Below, one piece after another: positions 1-8,599 of a stretch of 64,000 nucleotides of DNA. The notes under the pieces are model-generated. The model saw only the letters and a list, made by a program, of their open reading frames with translations. It was not told where the DNA came from and did not search any database. Position 1 is the first letter of the stretch. Every line of letters starts with the position of its first letter. This stretch comes from Polyangia bacterium. Lineage in GTDB: Bacteria > Myxococcota_A > Polyangia > Fen-1088. The DNA lies in assembly GCA_036268875.1 (NCBI GenBank), contig DATATI010000014.1, positions 124,001 through 188,000 of the forward strand, in the 5' to 3' direction. The position numbers and the translations under genes are program-made.

Positions 1-1
1 G

Positions 2-508
2 GCGGTCGGCGGTTTGCCGCTGGCGTTGCTTTCGGGGCAGCGGGCCCGTCGCGTGGTGGACACCGTGACGGCGTCGTTGCTGACGCCGCTGGGGCTGCGC
101 TCGCTGGCGCCGGGCGAAGCCGGCTATTGCCCGCGCTACGCGGGCGGCGTGGCCGCGCGCGACGGCGCGTACCACCAGGGCACGGTGTGGCCGTGGCTGA
201 TCGGTCCGTTCGTCGAGGCGTACCTGCGCGTGCACGGCGGGGGTGCGGCGGCCAAGCGGGCGGCGCGCGAGAAATTCCTGGAGCCGATCCTGCGACATCT
301 GGATCAAGCGGGTCTCGGCCACGTCTCGGAGATCGCCGACGCCGAGGCGCCGTTCACGCCGGGCGGCTGTCCGTTCCAGGCCTGGTCAGTGGGCGAGGCG
401 CTGCGGCTTGATCGGGTGCTCCTGGCGGATGAGCAGCCGGCGCGTGACGGCGCCCCGCGAGCGACCGGTCGATCACCGTCGTCGCGAGCCGCCCCGGAGC
501 GGACGTGA
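2..508 (+). CDS. Glycogen debranching enzyme (amylo-alpha-1,6-glucosidase), C-terminal fragment
   Basis: The reading frame is open from the left edge, so only the last ~169 codons are present. The piece carries the hallmark of the C-terminal (alpha/alpha)6-barrel glucosidase domain of bacterial debranching enzymes: a YHQGTVWPW segment, then IGPFVEAYLRVHG, and later a GLGHVSEIADAEAPF / GGCPFQAWSVGE block next to the C-terminus. In the family this domain hydrolyses the alpha-1,6 stub of glycogen branch points in the cytoplasm. The last ~30 residues are a poorly conserved Arg/Pro/Ser-rich tail. Its TGA overlaps the GTG start of the next gene, suggesting coupled translation. The N-terminal part lies outside the window. 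Confidence 0.9.
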   Translation, partial: AVGGLPLALLSGQRARRVVDTVTASLLTPLGLRSLAPGEAGYCPRYAGGVAARDGAYHQGTVWPWLIGPFVEAYLRVHGGGAAAKRAAREKFLEPILRHLDQAGLGHVSEIADAEAPFTPGGCPFQAWSVGEALRLDRVLLADEQPARDGAPRATGRSPSSRAAPERT

Positions 509-1338
509 AAACGGCGGCCCGGATGTTGGTGGTGTCGTGCCTGGTCGCTGGCGCGGCGTGCCTGCCGGCCGCTCGCGGCGCGGCACCGGTCGCGGCCGAT
601 CGCTCGGCCGCCGGTGGGCGCCCGGTGCTGGTCGAGCTTTACACCTCGCAAGGGTGCAGTTCCTGCCCCGCGGCGGACGCCTTCGTGCGCCAGCTGCCGC
701 GGCTGGGTTTCGACCGGGCCAAGGTGGTGCCGCTGACTTTTCACGTCGACTATTGGGACGATCTGGGATGGAAGGATCCCTTCGCCGCGCCGGCCTTCAC
801 CGAGCGGCAGCGCCGCTATGTCGAGCGCGGTCGCCTGCGCAGCCCGGAAGGCGAGGATGGTTTACAAGGTCTTTACACGCCGCAGATGATCGTCGACGGC
901 GCGGTTCACTTCTCGGGGCGGCGGCGTGACGTGGCCCTGAAAGAGATCCAAAAAGCGGCGGCCGGGCCGGCGCCGATCGCGCTCGACGGTCAGGCGACGG
1001 TGCAGGGTGATCAAGCGACGGTCAGCGTGCGTTTGTCGTCGCGCGGACCGGAGGCGTTTCGCCAGCCGCTGCAATTGTTGGTGGCGCTGGCGGCGCGGTC
1101 GGCCCGCACGTCGGTCACGCGCGGCGAAAACAGCGGCGAGACGCTGGAAGAAGCGGCCGTCGTGCGCGCGCTGTCAGCGCCGGCGCGCGTGACCGCGGCG
1201 CCGGCGGCGCCGATCGCCGTCGTGGTGGACAAGCCGGCCGATCTGCCCTGGTCAGCGGTGGAAATAGACGCCATCCTGTCCTCCGAGACGACCGGGCGGG
1301 TGGTGGCGGTTCGTTCCATCGCCTTGCCCGCGCCGTAA
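505..1338 (+). CDS. DUF1223 family secreted thioredoxin-fold protein
   Basis: 277 residues starting at a GTG that overlaps the preceding stop. Residues 1-26 look like a signal peptide. The mature part opens with the DUF1223 signature VELYTSQGCSSCPAAD, giving a CxxC pair at Cys51/Cys54, followed by PLTFHVDYWDDLGWKDPFA and GLYTPQMIVDG, typical of this thioredoxin-fold family. The family is exported and often predicted to be redox active, but its substrate is not established. The C-terminal third is a less conserved beta-rich region. Gene order suggests co-transcription with the debranching enzyme, with no obvious functional link. The family call is firm; the role is open. Confidence 0.88.
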   Translation: MKTAARMLVVSCLVAGAACLPAARGAAPVAADRSAAGGRPVLVELYTSQGCSSCPAADAFVRQLPRLGFDRAKVVPLTFHVDYWDDLGWKDPFAAPAFTERQRRYVERGRLRSPEGEDGLQGLYTPQMIVDGAVHFSGRRRDVALKEIQKAAAGPAPIALDGQATVQGDQATVSVRLSSRGPEAFRQPLQLLVALAARSARTSVTRGENSGETLEEAAVVRALSAPARVTAAPAAPIAVVVDKPADLPWSAVEIDAILSSETTGRVVAVRSIALPAP

Positions 1339-1385
1339 CGGAGCGAGGCGACCGACGTAGCACCGCGCAGGAGGGAGAGGCCGGG

Positions 1386-2246
1386 ATGAAAGACTATTAC
1401 GCTGAACAGGGGTTGCCGGAGGCGGTCGAGCCGGCGTGTCCGATCGTCAAGAGCCTGCCGCGCCAGACGGCCATCGTCACCGGCGCCAACTCCGGCATCG
1501 GCAAGGGCATCGCCGTCGCCCTGGGCCACGCCGGCGCCAACGTGCTGGTGAACTATGTGTCGCGCGAGGAGGAAGCGGTGAAGGTGGTCGACGAGATCCA
1601 TCGCTGCGGCTCGCAAGCGATCGCCGTGCGCGCCGACGTCAGCAATGAAGCCGAGGTGCAGGCGATGTTCGCCCGCGCCGTCGAGACCTACGGCGCGCTG
1701 GACATCCTGGTGAACAACGCCGGCCTGCAGAAGGACGCGCCCTTTCACGAGCTGTCGCTGGAAGCCTGGGACCTGGTGATGAACGTGAACCTGAAAGGCC
1801 AGTTCCTGTGCGCGCGCGAAGCGGTGCGGGCGTTTCGCAAGCAAGGGGTGCGGCGCGACGTCTCGTGCGCAGCGGGCAAGATCATCTGCATCAGCTCGGT
1901 CCACGACGTCATTCCGTGGGCCGGCCACGTGAACTACGCGGCGTCGAAGGGCGGCGTGATGATGATGATGAAGTCGATCGCCCAGGAAGTGGCCCCGTAC
2001 CGCATTCGGGTGAACAGCCTTTCCCCCGGCGCCATCCGCACGCCCATCAACCACGAAGCCTGGAGCACGCGCGAGGCGTACAACGCGCTGATGACGTTGA
2101 TCCCCTACAAGCGCATCGGCGAGCCTTCGGAGCTGGGCCGCGCCGCCGTCTGGCTGGCGTCCGACGACTCCGACTACATCACCGGCGCCACGTTGTACAT
2201 CGACGGCGGCATGACGTTGTACCCGGGTTTCGAGACGGGCGGTTAG
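1386..2246 (+). CDS. SDR family oxidoreductase, glucose 1-dehydrogenase-like
   Basis: A 286-residue classical short-chain dehydrogenase. The NAD(P) loop TGANSGIG is at residues 32-39, the NNAG motif at 110-113, and the catalytic Ser (about 170), Tyr184 and Lys188 in HVNYAASKGG. A 25-residue N-terminal extension before the Rossmann fold is typical of the glucose 1-dehydrogenase/YhxC-like branch. SPGAIRTPI and the end DYITGATLYIDGGM match that branch. An AGGAGGGAG ribosome site lies about 10 bases before the ATG. Likely substrates are sugars or polyols with NAD(P), but substrate cannot be read from sequence. A strong hairpin terminator follows. Confidence 0.88.
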   Translation: MKDYYAEQGLPEAVEPACPIVKSLPRQTAIVTGANSGIGKGIAVALGHAGANVLVNYVSREEEAVKVVDEIHRCGSQAIAVRADVSNEAEVQAMFARAVETYGALDILVNNAGLQKDAPFHELSLEAWDLVMNVNLKGQFLCAREAVRAFRKQGVRRDVSCAAGKIICISSVHDVIPWAGHVNYAASKGGVMMMMKSIAQEVAPYRIRVNSLSPGAIRTPINHEAWSTREAYNALMTLIPYKRIGEPSELGRAAVWLASDDSDYITGATLYIDGGMTLYPGFETGG

Positions 2247-2272
2247 TCAAGGCGTCGGGTCAGAAACAGAAA

Positions 2273-2301
2273 CGTCCTCGCCACCGACGGTGACGAGGAC
2301 G
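2273..2301. terminator. Bidirectional rho-independent-type hairpin
   Basis: An inverted repeat CGTCCTCG / CGAGGACG extends through one C-A mismatch to CAC/GTG around a 5-base loop. It is followed by TCTTT on the plus strand and, read on the minus strand, by TTTCTGTTT. It lies between the converging SDR gene and the small cysteine-rich gene and could end both transcripts. Confidence 0.7.
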
Positions 2302-2319
2302 TCTTTCGAGTCGAGCCGA

Positions 2320-2580
2320 CTACTTCTTTTCTTCGGCCGCGCCGGCGGCGACAGTGCCGCCTTTGGCCTTGCAGGCCTTCTCGGACATTTCCTTCCAGCC
2401 CTTGCCCTTGCAGCCGTTCTGGCCCTTGCAGGCGTTGTCGGCGCCCTTGCAGCCGCCCTTGCCCTTGCAGGCGTTGACGCCTTCACAGTGGACCTTGGCC
2501 GCCGCGGCTGAGACCACCGCCGGCGCGCCCGCCAACAAACCGGCGGCCATCGCCGCGATCAGTGCACCCTTCGTCGTCAT
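2320..2580 (-). CDS. Small Cys-rich exported peptide, BufA2-type bufferin (RiPP metallophore precursor)
   Basis: 86 residues. AAGGAG at 2589-2594 sits 7 bases from the ATG at 2580 and only 1 base from the ATG at 2586, which decides the start at 2580. A signal peptide covers roughly residues 1-28. The mature part has six cysteines (32, 38, 44, 51, 57, 70) in CEGVNACKGKGGC and ACKGQNGCKGKG repeats and ends ACKAKGG. This pattern is that of BufA2 precursors, whose cysteines are modified by a DUF692 (MNIO) enzyme BufB with partner BufC to give periplasmic copper-binding peptides. Neither bufB nor bufC is in the window. Family assignment is from recall of the motif; metal binding is inference. Confidence 0.75.
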   Translation of the reverse strand: MTTKGALIAAMAAGLLAGAPAVVSAAAAKVHCEGVNACKGKGGCKGADNACKGQNGCKGKGWKEMSEKACKAKGGTVAAGAAEEKK

Positions 2581-2711
2581 GCTCATTCTCCTTGTCTAAC
2601 CAGTCCCCCCGCTTGGGATCATCCCGCGCAGGCACGGGCCGTATGGTACTCGCCTTACGCCGGGCAAGGCGGGAGAGTTACGGCGCGGGGGCTTTTGCCT
2701 GCGCCCGGCCT

Positions 2712-3053
2712 TCAGCTGCCGAGGACGCGGTCGAGCTGGAACAACTTCAGCATGGCCAGCGGCTGCTGGTCGGCGCCCAGAACGGACAGGGCGCAGCCGT
2801 TCTCGCGCAGCTGCGCATAAAGATGGGCGATGACCCGCACGCCGTGACCGTCGATGATGCGCAGGCGCGACAGATCGACCACCACCTGGGGCGGCTTGCG
2901 TTCGACCAGGCCGTCCAACGCGGCCCGCACATGTGGCACGGTCAGCGCGTCCAGCACGCCTTCGATCCAGATACGCGTCACCGTTCCGTCGGTGGTGGCG
3001 GAGACGTTGCCGCTTCGCATTTCTGCCGCTGCTGCCGTCTGTGTCGTTACCAC
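2712..3053 (-). CDS. STAS-domain protein (SpoIIAA-like), no phosphorylatable Ser
   Basis: 113 residues from a GTG start. A single STAS domain spans about residues 20-110: TRIWIEGVLDALTVPHVRAALDGL, then QVVVDLSRLRIIDGHGVRVIAHLY. In SpoIIAA-type anti-anti-sigma factors the loop after the third strand reads D-S-S-G and the serine is phosphorylated by an anti-sigma kinase. Here it reads D-G-H-G (residues 68-71), so that switch is missing. No kinase or anti-sigma gene is adjacent. It may be a constitutive partner-binding domain. It lies 76 bases downstream of modB on the same strand. Confidence 0.82.
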   Translation of the reverse strand: MVTTQTAAAAEMRSGNVSATTDGTVTRIWIEGVLDALTVPHVRAALDGLVERKPPQVVVDLSRLRIIDGHGVRVIAHLYAQLRENGCALSVLGADQQPLAMLKLFQLDRVLGS

Positions 3054-3129
3054 GCGAAACCGATTGTCAAAAGCCCGTCCAAGCTAACCACAGTTCTCCA
3101 TTATCTGCGGACGTGAGCCGGTTTGCCAG

Positions 3130-3969
3130 TTACATCCGTGCAACGTCCGTCGATAGCTGCAAGCGGCGAATCACGATCAGCAAAGCGAAGGCCACGCCCA
3201 CCAAGAGGACGGAAAGCGCCTGGGCGTTTCGCATATCGCTCTCCAGCGCGGAATAAATGGCCAGGGGCAGCGTCTGCGTTCGTCCGGCCATGTTGCCGGC
3301 GAACATCAAGGTGGCGCCGAACTCGCCCAGGGCCCGCGCCCAGCTCATGGCCGCACCGGCCACCAGCCCCGGCCGGGCCAGCGGCAGGCCGACCAGAAAA
3401 AAAACCCGCGCCGGCGATGCACCCAGACTGCGCGCCGCCGCCAGCAAGGCGTCGTCCATGCGCCCGAAGGCGGCGACCGCGGCGGTGAGATAAAACGGCG
3501 CCGCCACGAAGATTTGCGCCATCACCACGGCGGCCGCGCTGAACGCCACGCCGAGACCCGCGCGATCCAGCCAGGCCCCCACCACGCCACGCCGTCCGAA
3601 GGTCAGCAAGAGCGCGATGCCCGCCACCGCCGGCGGAATCACCGTGGGCAACTGCACGGCGGTTTCGATCCAGCGCGCCCGCCGCGACCGCGCCCGCGCC
3701 AGCCACCAGGCCAGCGGTGTTCCACAAACCACGATGACCAGCAACGCGACGCCGGTGGTGGCCAGGCTCAACGCCAACGCCGGCGCCACCAGCTGGTTTG
3801 AAAGGCCGGCCAGCAGACTGGCGGGGCGAGCGGTGGCGATCAGCGCCGCCGTCGGCAGCACCAGAAACAAAAGCAGTGTTGCCGACAAGACAACAGCCAC
3901 CGGCGCGGCCGCCGGCCAGCGACCCACCCGGCGGGCCGTCTGCTGGTCCGCCCGCGGCGGCGGCGTCAC
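3130..3969 (-). CDS. modB: Molybdate ABC transporter permease
   Basis: 279 residues from a GTG that overlaps the modA stop. Several membrane segments are visible (for example the first around residues 22-46). The cytoplasmic EAA-type loop reads MDDALLAAARSLGASPARVF, and ARALGEFGATLMFAGN is characteristic of ModB. In the family this inner-membrane subunit forms the channel for molybdate (or tungstate) delivered by ModA and powered by ModC. The expected modC is not downstream: the next gene on this strand encodes a STAS protein. The transporter must use an ATPase encoded elsewhere, or is incomplete. Confidence 0.9.
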   Translation of the reverse strand: MTPPPRADQQTARRVGRWPAAAPVAVVLSATLLLFLVLPTAALIATARPASLLAGLSNQLVAPALALSLATTGVALLVIVVCGTPLAWWLARARSRRARWIETAVQLPTVIPPAVAGIALLLTFGRRGVVGAWLDRAGLGVAFSAAAVVMAQIFVAAPFYLTAAVAAFGRMDDALLAAARSLGASPARVFFLVGLPLARPGLVAGAAMSWARALGEFGATLMFAGNMAGRTQTLPLAIYSALESDMRNAQALSVLLVGVAFALLIVIRRLQLSTDVARM

Positions 3970-4856
3970 GGCTGGTGCTCGTTCCTTGTCTGGGTGGCGG
4001 GCGTGGCGCTGGCCAGATCATTGGCCAAGAATCCAGCTTTGGCCAGCACCGCGCTGCCCTCCGTCGACAAAAGCAGATCGCACCACTGTCGGGCCAGCGC
4101 CGGTTGCAATGCGGTCTTCACCGGCGCCACCGCGTATTCGGCGACGACGTTGATGGTGGTGGGAATGTCGATGGTGTCGACGCCCGCCTTGGCGGCGACG
4201 GCGTCGCTGCGATAGACCACGCCCGCGTCGGCTTCGCCCAGCGACACCTTGGCCAGCACCTGGCGCACGTTCAGCTCGCGCGAGGCGATGTGGCTGTCCA
4301 GCGTTTTTCCGAACGCCTCGCCGTAGGTGGCGACGGCTTTCTTGAAGATGGCCAGCGTGTAGCGACCAATGGGCACCTCGGGCGCGCCGATCACCAGGTG
4401 CGCGGCCTTGGGCAGATCGGCGAAGGATTTCAGGCCGGCCGGGTTGGCGTGCGGCACCACCACCACCGGTAGATTGCGGGCGAAGATGCGCGGCTTGTCG
4501 GTCAGCCCGGCCTCGGCCGCCGCGCTGGCGTGCACCAGATCGGCGCTGGCGAACACGTCGGCCTTGGCCCCTTGCTGGATCTGAAAGCGCAGCTCCTGGC
4601 TGCCGGCCAGGTTGAAACGCACGCGCACGCCTGGGTGGCGCGCCTCGAACAGGTGGCCCAGCGTCTCGAACGATTCGCGCAACGACGCCGCGGCGAAGAC
4701 GATCAGCTCGCGCGCGGGCGCGGTGTTCGTCGGTTCGGCGGCGCGCGCACCGGGGAAGGCGGCGGCCAGCGTGGCCACCGCGCCGACCAGAATTAATCGG
4801 CGGCCCGGCCCGCGCGCGAACAGAGAGAACCGTCGACGACCAGATTGATTTTTCAT
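3966..4856 (-). CDS. modA: Molybdate ABC transporter substrate-binding protein
   Basis: 296 residues from the ATG at 4856. The longer in-frame extension to 5096 reads as Arg/Pro-rich non-coding sequence and was not used. The N-terminus KNQSGRRRFSLF then a hydrophobic stretch ending GARA is a signal peptide. The mature protein has the ModA signature ELIVFAAASLRESFE, GSQELRFQIQQGAKADVFASAD, and LAKVSLGEADAGVVYRSDA. It binds the oxyanion in the periplasm and hands it to ModB, whose start overlaps the modA stop. The 89-base spacer upstream is shared with the divergent TamB-like gene; I see no Moco riboswitch or ModE site there. Confidence 0.92.
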   Translation of the reverse strand: MKNQSGRRRFSLFARGPGRRLILVGAVATLAAAFPGARAAEPTNTAPARELIVFAAASLRESFETLGHLFEARHPGVRVRFNLAGSQELRFQIQQGAKADVFASADLVHASAAAEAGLTDKPRIFARNLPVVVVPHANPAGLKSFADLPKAAHLVIGAPEVPIGRYTLAIFKKAVATYGEAFGKTLDSHIASRELNVRQVLAKVSLGEADAGVVYRSDAVAAKAGVDTIDIPTTINVVAEYAVAPVKTALQPALARQWCDLLLSTEGSAVLAKAGFLANDLASATPATQTRNEHQP

Positions 4857-4945
4857 GGCGCCGCCTCGACTGTACGCACCGCCTTGGCTGCGCGCAACGC
4901 CGGGAACTGGCCGGCCGCCGACGACGGAGGTAGGAGTATTCGGAC

Positions 4946-7900
4946 GTGGGGCGAACGGAAGCGGGCCGAATCTTGCGCAGGCTGGGCTGGCTCCTCGCCG
5001 GCCTGCTGGTGGTCGGTGCCGTGGCGATCGCATTGCTGCCCTTGTTGGTGCGCGGGCCGCGCTTGGCCTGGGCGGTGCGCCGGGTGCTGCCGCCAATGCT
5101 GGGGCAGATCAACCTGAGCGGCGGCCGGCTGAGCGCGGGGACGGTCTTCGCCTTGGTCACCGGGCGGCGGTTCACCGTCGAGCTTGAGGATCTGCGCGTG
5201 CTGGATCCGGAAGGCACGGTGGTGCTGGCGTCCGCGCATCTTTCGGCGCAGGTGGCCGTACACCGCCATCCGGCCCGCGTGGTGGTAAGCGATCTGCGGC
5301 CCGGTCGCGCCACCTGGCGTCTCGGACGCATGCAGCACCACCGCGGCATCGGCTTCGTGGCGGCGTTCCTGGCCCCGGCACGCGCCGGCGGGCGAGCGCG
5401 CGGCCGCGCGGCGGTCCCGGCGGAAGAGGCCTTCGTTTTCGAGCTCGCCAACGCCGACCTCGACGGCCTCGACGCCACCTTCGATTTTCCGTCCTGGGGG
5501 CTGGAGCTCGGCAACGTCAAAGCCGCTGGTTCACTGCTGGCCGACACCCGCGATCCCGACCACCACGTGTTCGGCTTCGACGTGCACGACATCGACGCCC
5601 GCGCGGGCGGCACGCTGCGGATTCTCGACGGCGCGCAGGCGGCGCGGCTGCCGTTCGAACGCGCCCTCATCCGCCGGGTGGCCATCACGCCTCAGCGGCA
5701 AAACGATCTGCAGCTGGACGTCGAGACGGCGATGACCGGGCTGTCGCGCCTGGGCGGCCAGGCGACCTTTGGAGGGGTGGTCGGCATCGCGGGCGCCGAC
5801 ACCAAGCCGGGCCTGACCGTCGCCATCAGCCTGTCGTCGCCCGCCGAAGCGCTGGCGGCGTTGGGCGTGGGCACGCGCCTGGGCCCGGTCAGCGCGGTCG
5901 GCAGCGACGGCGTGATCGCCTTGCGGCTCACCGGTCCTTACGAAAAATTAACAGCGACGCTGACCGCGCACGATCTGGATCTGGCGTACGGCGGCCGGGC
6001 GGTGGGGCGGGCGCAACTGGACGCCACCGCCTCGATGGGGCCGCTGCAGGCGGACATTCGCCGGCTGACCTTGACCGCGCCGGGTGGCGGCCGCATCGAC
6101 GTGCGCGGCTCGCTGAACCAGGCGCTTGAATTAATGGGCGACGTGAAATTCCACCACGTGGCCACCGAAGGCTATCTGCCGCCGTACCTGCGTCGGGCCG
6201 GGACGGGCATTCTGGACGGCGAGATTCAAATGAAAGGCGGCCTGGCCTCCGGCGCCGCCGCCATCTCCCGCCTCGACGTCACCTGGGAGCGTCCGACCGG
6301 CGCGCCGGCGCCGCGGCTGATTCACCTGCGCAGCGGTCAGCCTGGCGCGGGCGGTTCGGACGGTGGCCTGACGGTGAATGCGCCCGGCCTCGGTTTTGTC
6401 GACGGTGTGCTGACCCTGCGGCGTCTTTCGCTGCCGGCGCTGGGCGGTCGTCTGCTGGTCGACGGCCAGGTGCGCTTTTGGCAAGGGCGTCCGGCAACGC
6501 TGCTCCCGTCACCGCAGGTGTCAGTGGAGGTTCGAGCGGACGGTGTCGACGTCGATCAGGCGGGCCTGGCGCCGTTTTTCAGTGGGCGCCTCGCTGTCGC
6601 GGCCCGCGTGCGCGGATCTCTGGATCGGCTGGCCATGCAGGTGCGGGTGGCGCCGTCGTCGCGGCTGATCATCCTGGGCGATGCCTACGCGGCGGCGGCG
6701 CCGGTCGACCTGCGCTGGCAGGCCAACGCGCTGACCTTGTCGTCGCTGACCTTGCTGCAAGCGGGCGGCGGCTCCCGCGTCGAACTGGGCGGGCACATCG
6801 GCGCGCACGGCGAGGGCGATGTTCACCTGATCGTCGCCGACCACGATCTGTTCGGCCTGCCAGGCCTGCGCGACGCCGGTCTGCCGATGCGCGGACGTTT
6901 CGATGCGCGTCTGCGCCTGCAGGGTCGGCTCAACGATCCGGCCCTGTCGGGTGAGGCGACGATCAAAGACGTCGCGCTGAACGGCCAGCGCCTGGGCGGC
7001 GGAACGCTGACCCTCGAACCGGCCGGCCACCGCGGCGCGCACGTGTGGGGAACCTTGTTCGATGCCTTCTCCATCGATGGCGTGATGGCCGACAAGGGCG
7101 GTGAGCCGCAGGTGGATCTGGCGGTGACGTTGCAACAGGCGAAGCTGGATCCGCTGGTCCCGGCGTTGCCTCCGCTGCTATCTCTCGGCCGCGCCACCGC
7201 GACGGGGCAGGTGTCGATGCAATTGCGCGGCGGGCGTCCGGTGGTGTTCGACGCGCACTTTACCGACCTGCGCTTGTCGTATCAGCTGCGCGCCCCGGCT
7301 TCTTCGCGCGCGGCGCGGCCGGCGCGGCGGGTGGGGATTCGCAGCGTCGGGTCAGTCGACGCCCACATGATCGGCTGGGGGACCGAGTTGACCCTGGCTG
7401 ACGCCGGTTTCGACTTCGGCGCCGGCGCCTTGCGCGCGTCCGGCACCGTGAAGCGGGGTGTGCTGGCGGCGCGGGCGCACGGACCGATCGATCTCCGGCT
7501 TTTGGCGCCGCTTTTCGATGCGCTGGCGCCGGGACAGATTGATCGCCTCAGCGGGAAGGCCGAGGCCGATGTGCGGCTGGGCGGCTCGTTGATCGCGCCG
7601 CAGGTGCAAGGCACGGTCGGCGTGGTCCGCGCCGTCGAAGTCGGATTGCGCGCACTGCCTGGCGGGCGCCTGAACCTGACCGCCGGGACGCTGGCCTTCG
7701 ACGAGCCCGATGCCGTGCGCCTGGAAGACGTGGCGGCGTCGCTGCGCTATGAGGATTCCGCCAGCTTCACCCAGGCCGAAGCGTCGTTGCGTCTGGACGC
7801 GCGCCTGGCCCAGCTACGCCGCCCGGAAGGGCCAACCTTGACCGGCGAGCTGACGGTTGCGTCGGCACAGGTGACGTCGCTGGCGCTGGGCGACACCGTG

Positions 7901-8503
7901 CGCGTGCGCGACGCGCGCGTCAGCGTCCGCGACGGGATGCTGACCGTGCCGGCGTTGGAGGTGACCAGTGATCACCATGGCCATTTATCCATCGGCGGTG
8001 CCGCTGGCGGTGCGCCGTCGGCCAGCGCGGCGATCGTTTCGACCAATCCGTTCGTGCTGGGCGCCGTCGACGTCGCCGCCCGTGGGCGCGGGATCGCCTA
8101 CGGGCCGGAGAGCGGCCTGCGCATCGACGATCTTGATCTGGACCTGCGCTTGCGCGGTGATGCCCGGCGGTCGCTGACCTTGAGCGGAGACGTCGCGCTC
8201 CGCGCCGGGCGGTTTCAAGTGGACGCGCCCAAACCGCCGCCGCCCGCCACTCCCGCTCGCACCACCGGCCACGCGCCGGGGCGGCCACGCCCCCCCACCC
8301 TGCCTGACCGCATCGCCCTCGACGTGCGCCTGCGCAGCGACGGCCAGCGCTTCGTGATCAAGCACCGCTTTCTTCCCGACCTGCGCCTGCGGCTGGATCT
8401 GCACGCCGGCGGCACCGTCGCCGCGCCAAAGATCAGCGGCCACGCTGGCGCCACCGACGTCTACAGTTGGCTGGCGCTGCTGCTGGTCCGCCCGTTTCGC
8501 TGA
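4946..8503 (+). CDS. TamB/AsmA-like large envelope protein (DUF490-type)
   Basis: 1185 residues from a GTG with GGAGGTAGGAG 10-20 bases upstream. One N-terminal membrane anchor (about residues 12-34) is followed by more than 1100 residues of repetitive beta-strand-rich sequence with recurring LxLRGxLxxPxxxG-type phrases, such as GRFDARLRLQGRLNDPALSGEATI and DVRLGGSLIAPQVQGTV. It ends in a DUF490-like C-terminus (RLDLHAGGTVAAPKISG). Such proteins span the periplasm as lipid- or protein-handling grooves in the TamB/YhdP superfamily. No TamA/BamA partner is adjacent. The general family is convincing; whether it is TamB proper or another AsmA-like member is not settled. Confidence 0.8.
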   Translation: MGRTEAGRILRRLGWLLAGLLVVGAVAIALLPLLVRGPRLAWAVRRVLPPMLGQINLSGGRLSAGTVFALVTGRRFTVELEDLRVLDPEGTVVLASAHLSAQVAVHRHPARVVVSDLRPGRATWRLGRMQHHRGIGFVAAFLAPARAGGRARGRAAVPAEEAFVFELANADLDGLDATFDFPSWGLELGNVKAAGSLLADTRDPDHHVFGFDVHDIDARAGGTLRILDGAQAARLPFERALIRRVAITPQRQNDLQLDVETAMTGLSRLGGQATFGGVVGIAGADTKPGLTVAISLSSPAEALAALGVGTRLGPVSAVGSDGVIALRLTGPYEKLTATLTAHDLDLAYGGRAVGRAQLDATASMGPLQADIRRLTLTAPGGGRIDVRGSLNQALELMGDVKFHHVATEGYLPPYLRRAGTGILDGEIQMKGGLASGAAAISRLDVTWERPTGAPAPRLIHLRSGQPGAGGSDGGLTVNAPGLGFVDGVLTLRRLSLPALGGRLLVDGQVRFWQGRPATLLPSPQVSVEVRADGVDVDQAGLAPFFSGRLAVAARVRGSLDRLAMQVRVAPSSRLIILGDAYAAAAPVDLRWQANALTLSSLTLLQAGGGSRVELGGHIGAHGEGDVHLIVADHDLFGLPGLRDAGLPMRGRFDARLRLQGRLNDPALSGEATIKDVALNGQRLGGGTLTLEPAGHRGAHVWGTLFDAFSIDGVMADKGGEPQVDLAVTLQQAKLDPLVPALPPLLSLGRATATGQVSMQLRGGRPVVFDAHFTDLRLSYQLRAPASSRAARPARRVGIRSVGSVDAHMIGWGTELTLADAGFDFGAGALRASGTVKRGVLAARAHGPIDLRLLAPLFDALAPGQIDRLSGKAEADVRLGGSLIAPQVQGTVGVVRAVEVGLRALPGGRLNLTAGTLAFDEPDAVRLEDVAASLRYEDSASFTQAEASLRLDARLAQLRRPEGPTLTGELTVASAQVTSLALGDTVRVRDARVSVRDGMLTVPALEVTSDHHGHLSIGGAAGGAPSASAAIVSTNPFVLGAVDVAARGRGIAYGPESGLRIDDLDLDLRLRGDARRSLTLSGDVALRAGRFQVDAPKPPPPATPARTTGHAPGRPRPPTLPDRIALDVRLRSDGQRFVIKHRFLPDLRLRLDLHAGGTVAAPKISGHAGATDVYSWLALLLVRPFR

Positions 8504-8599
8504 GGGGCCCTGTTCGAACCAGCGGTTTTCTGGACGCCTTCGCCGAGCCGCCTAAAATCGGTCACACGCGAGGCAACACTCGCGGCGCGGAGAATCCAA

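Noticed and set aside
4857-5096. 80-residue extension of ModA
   Set aside because: It overlaps the start of the TamB-like gene and precedes a normal signal peptide start at 4856.
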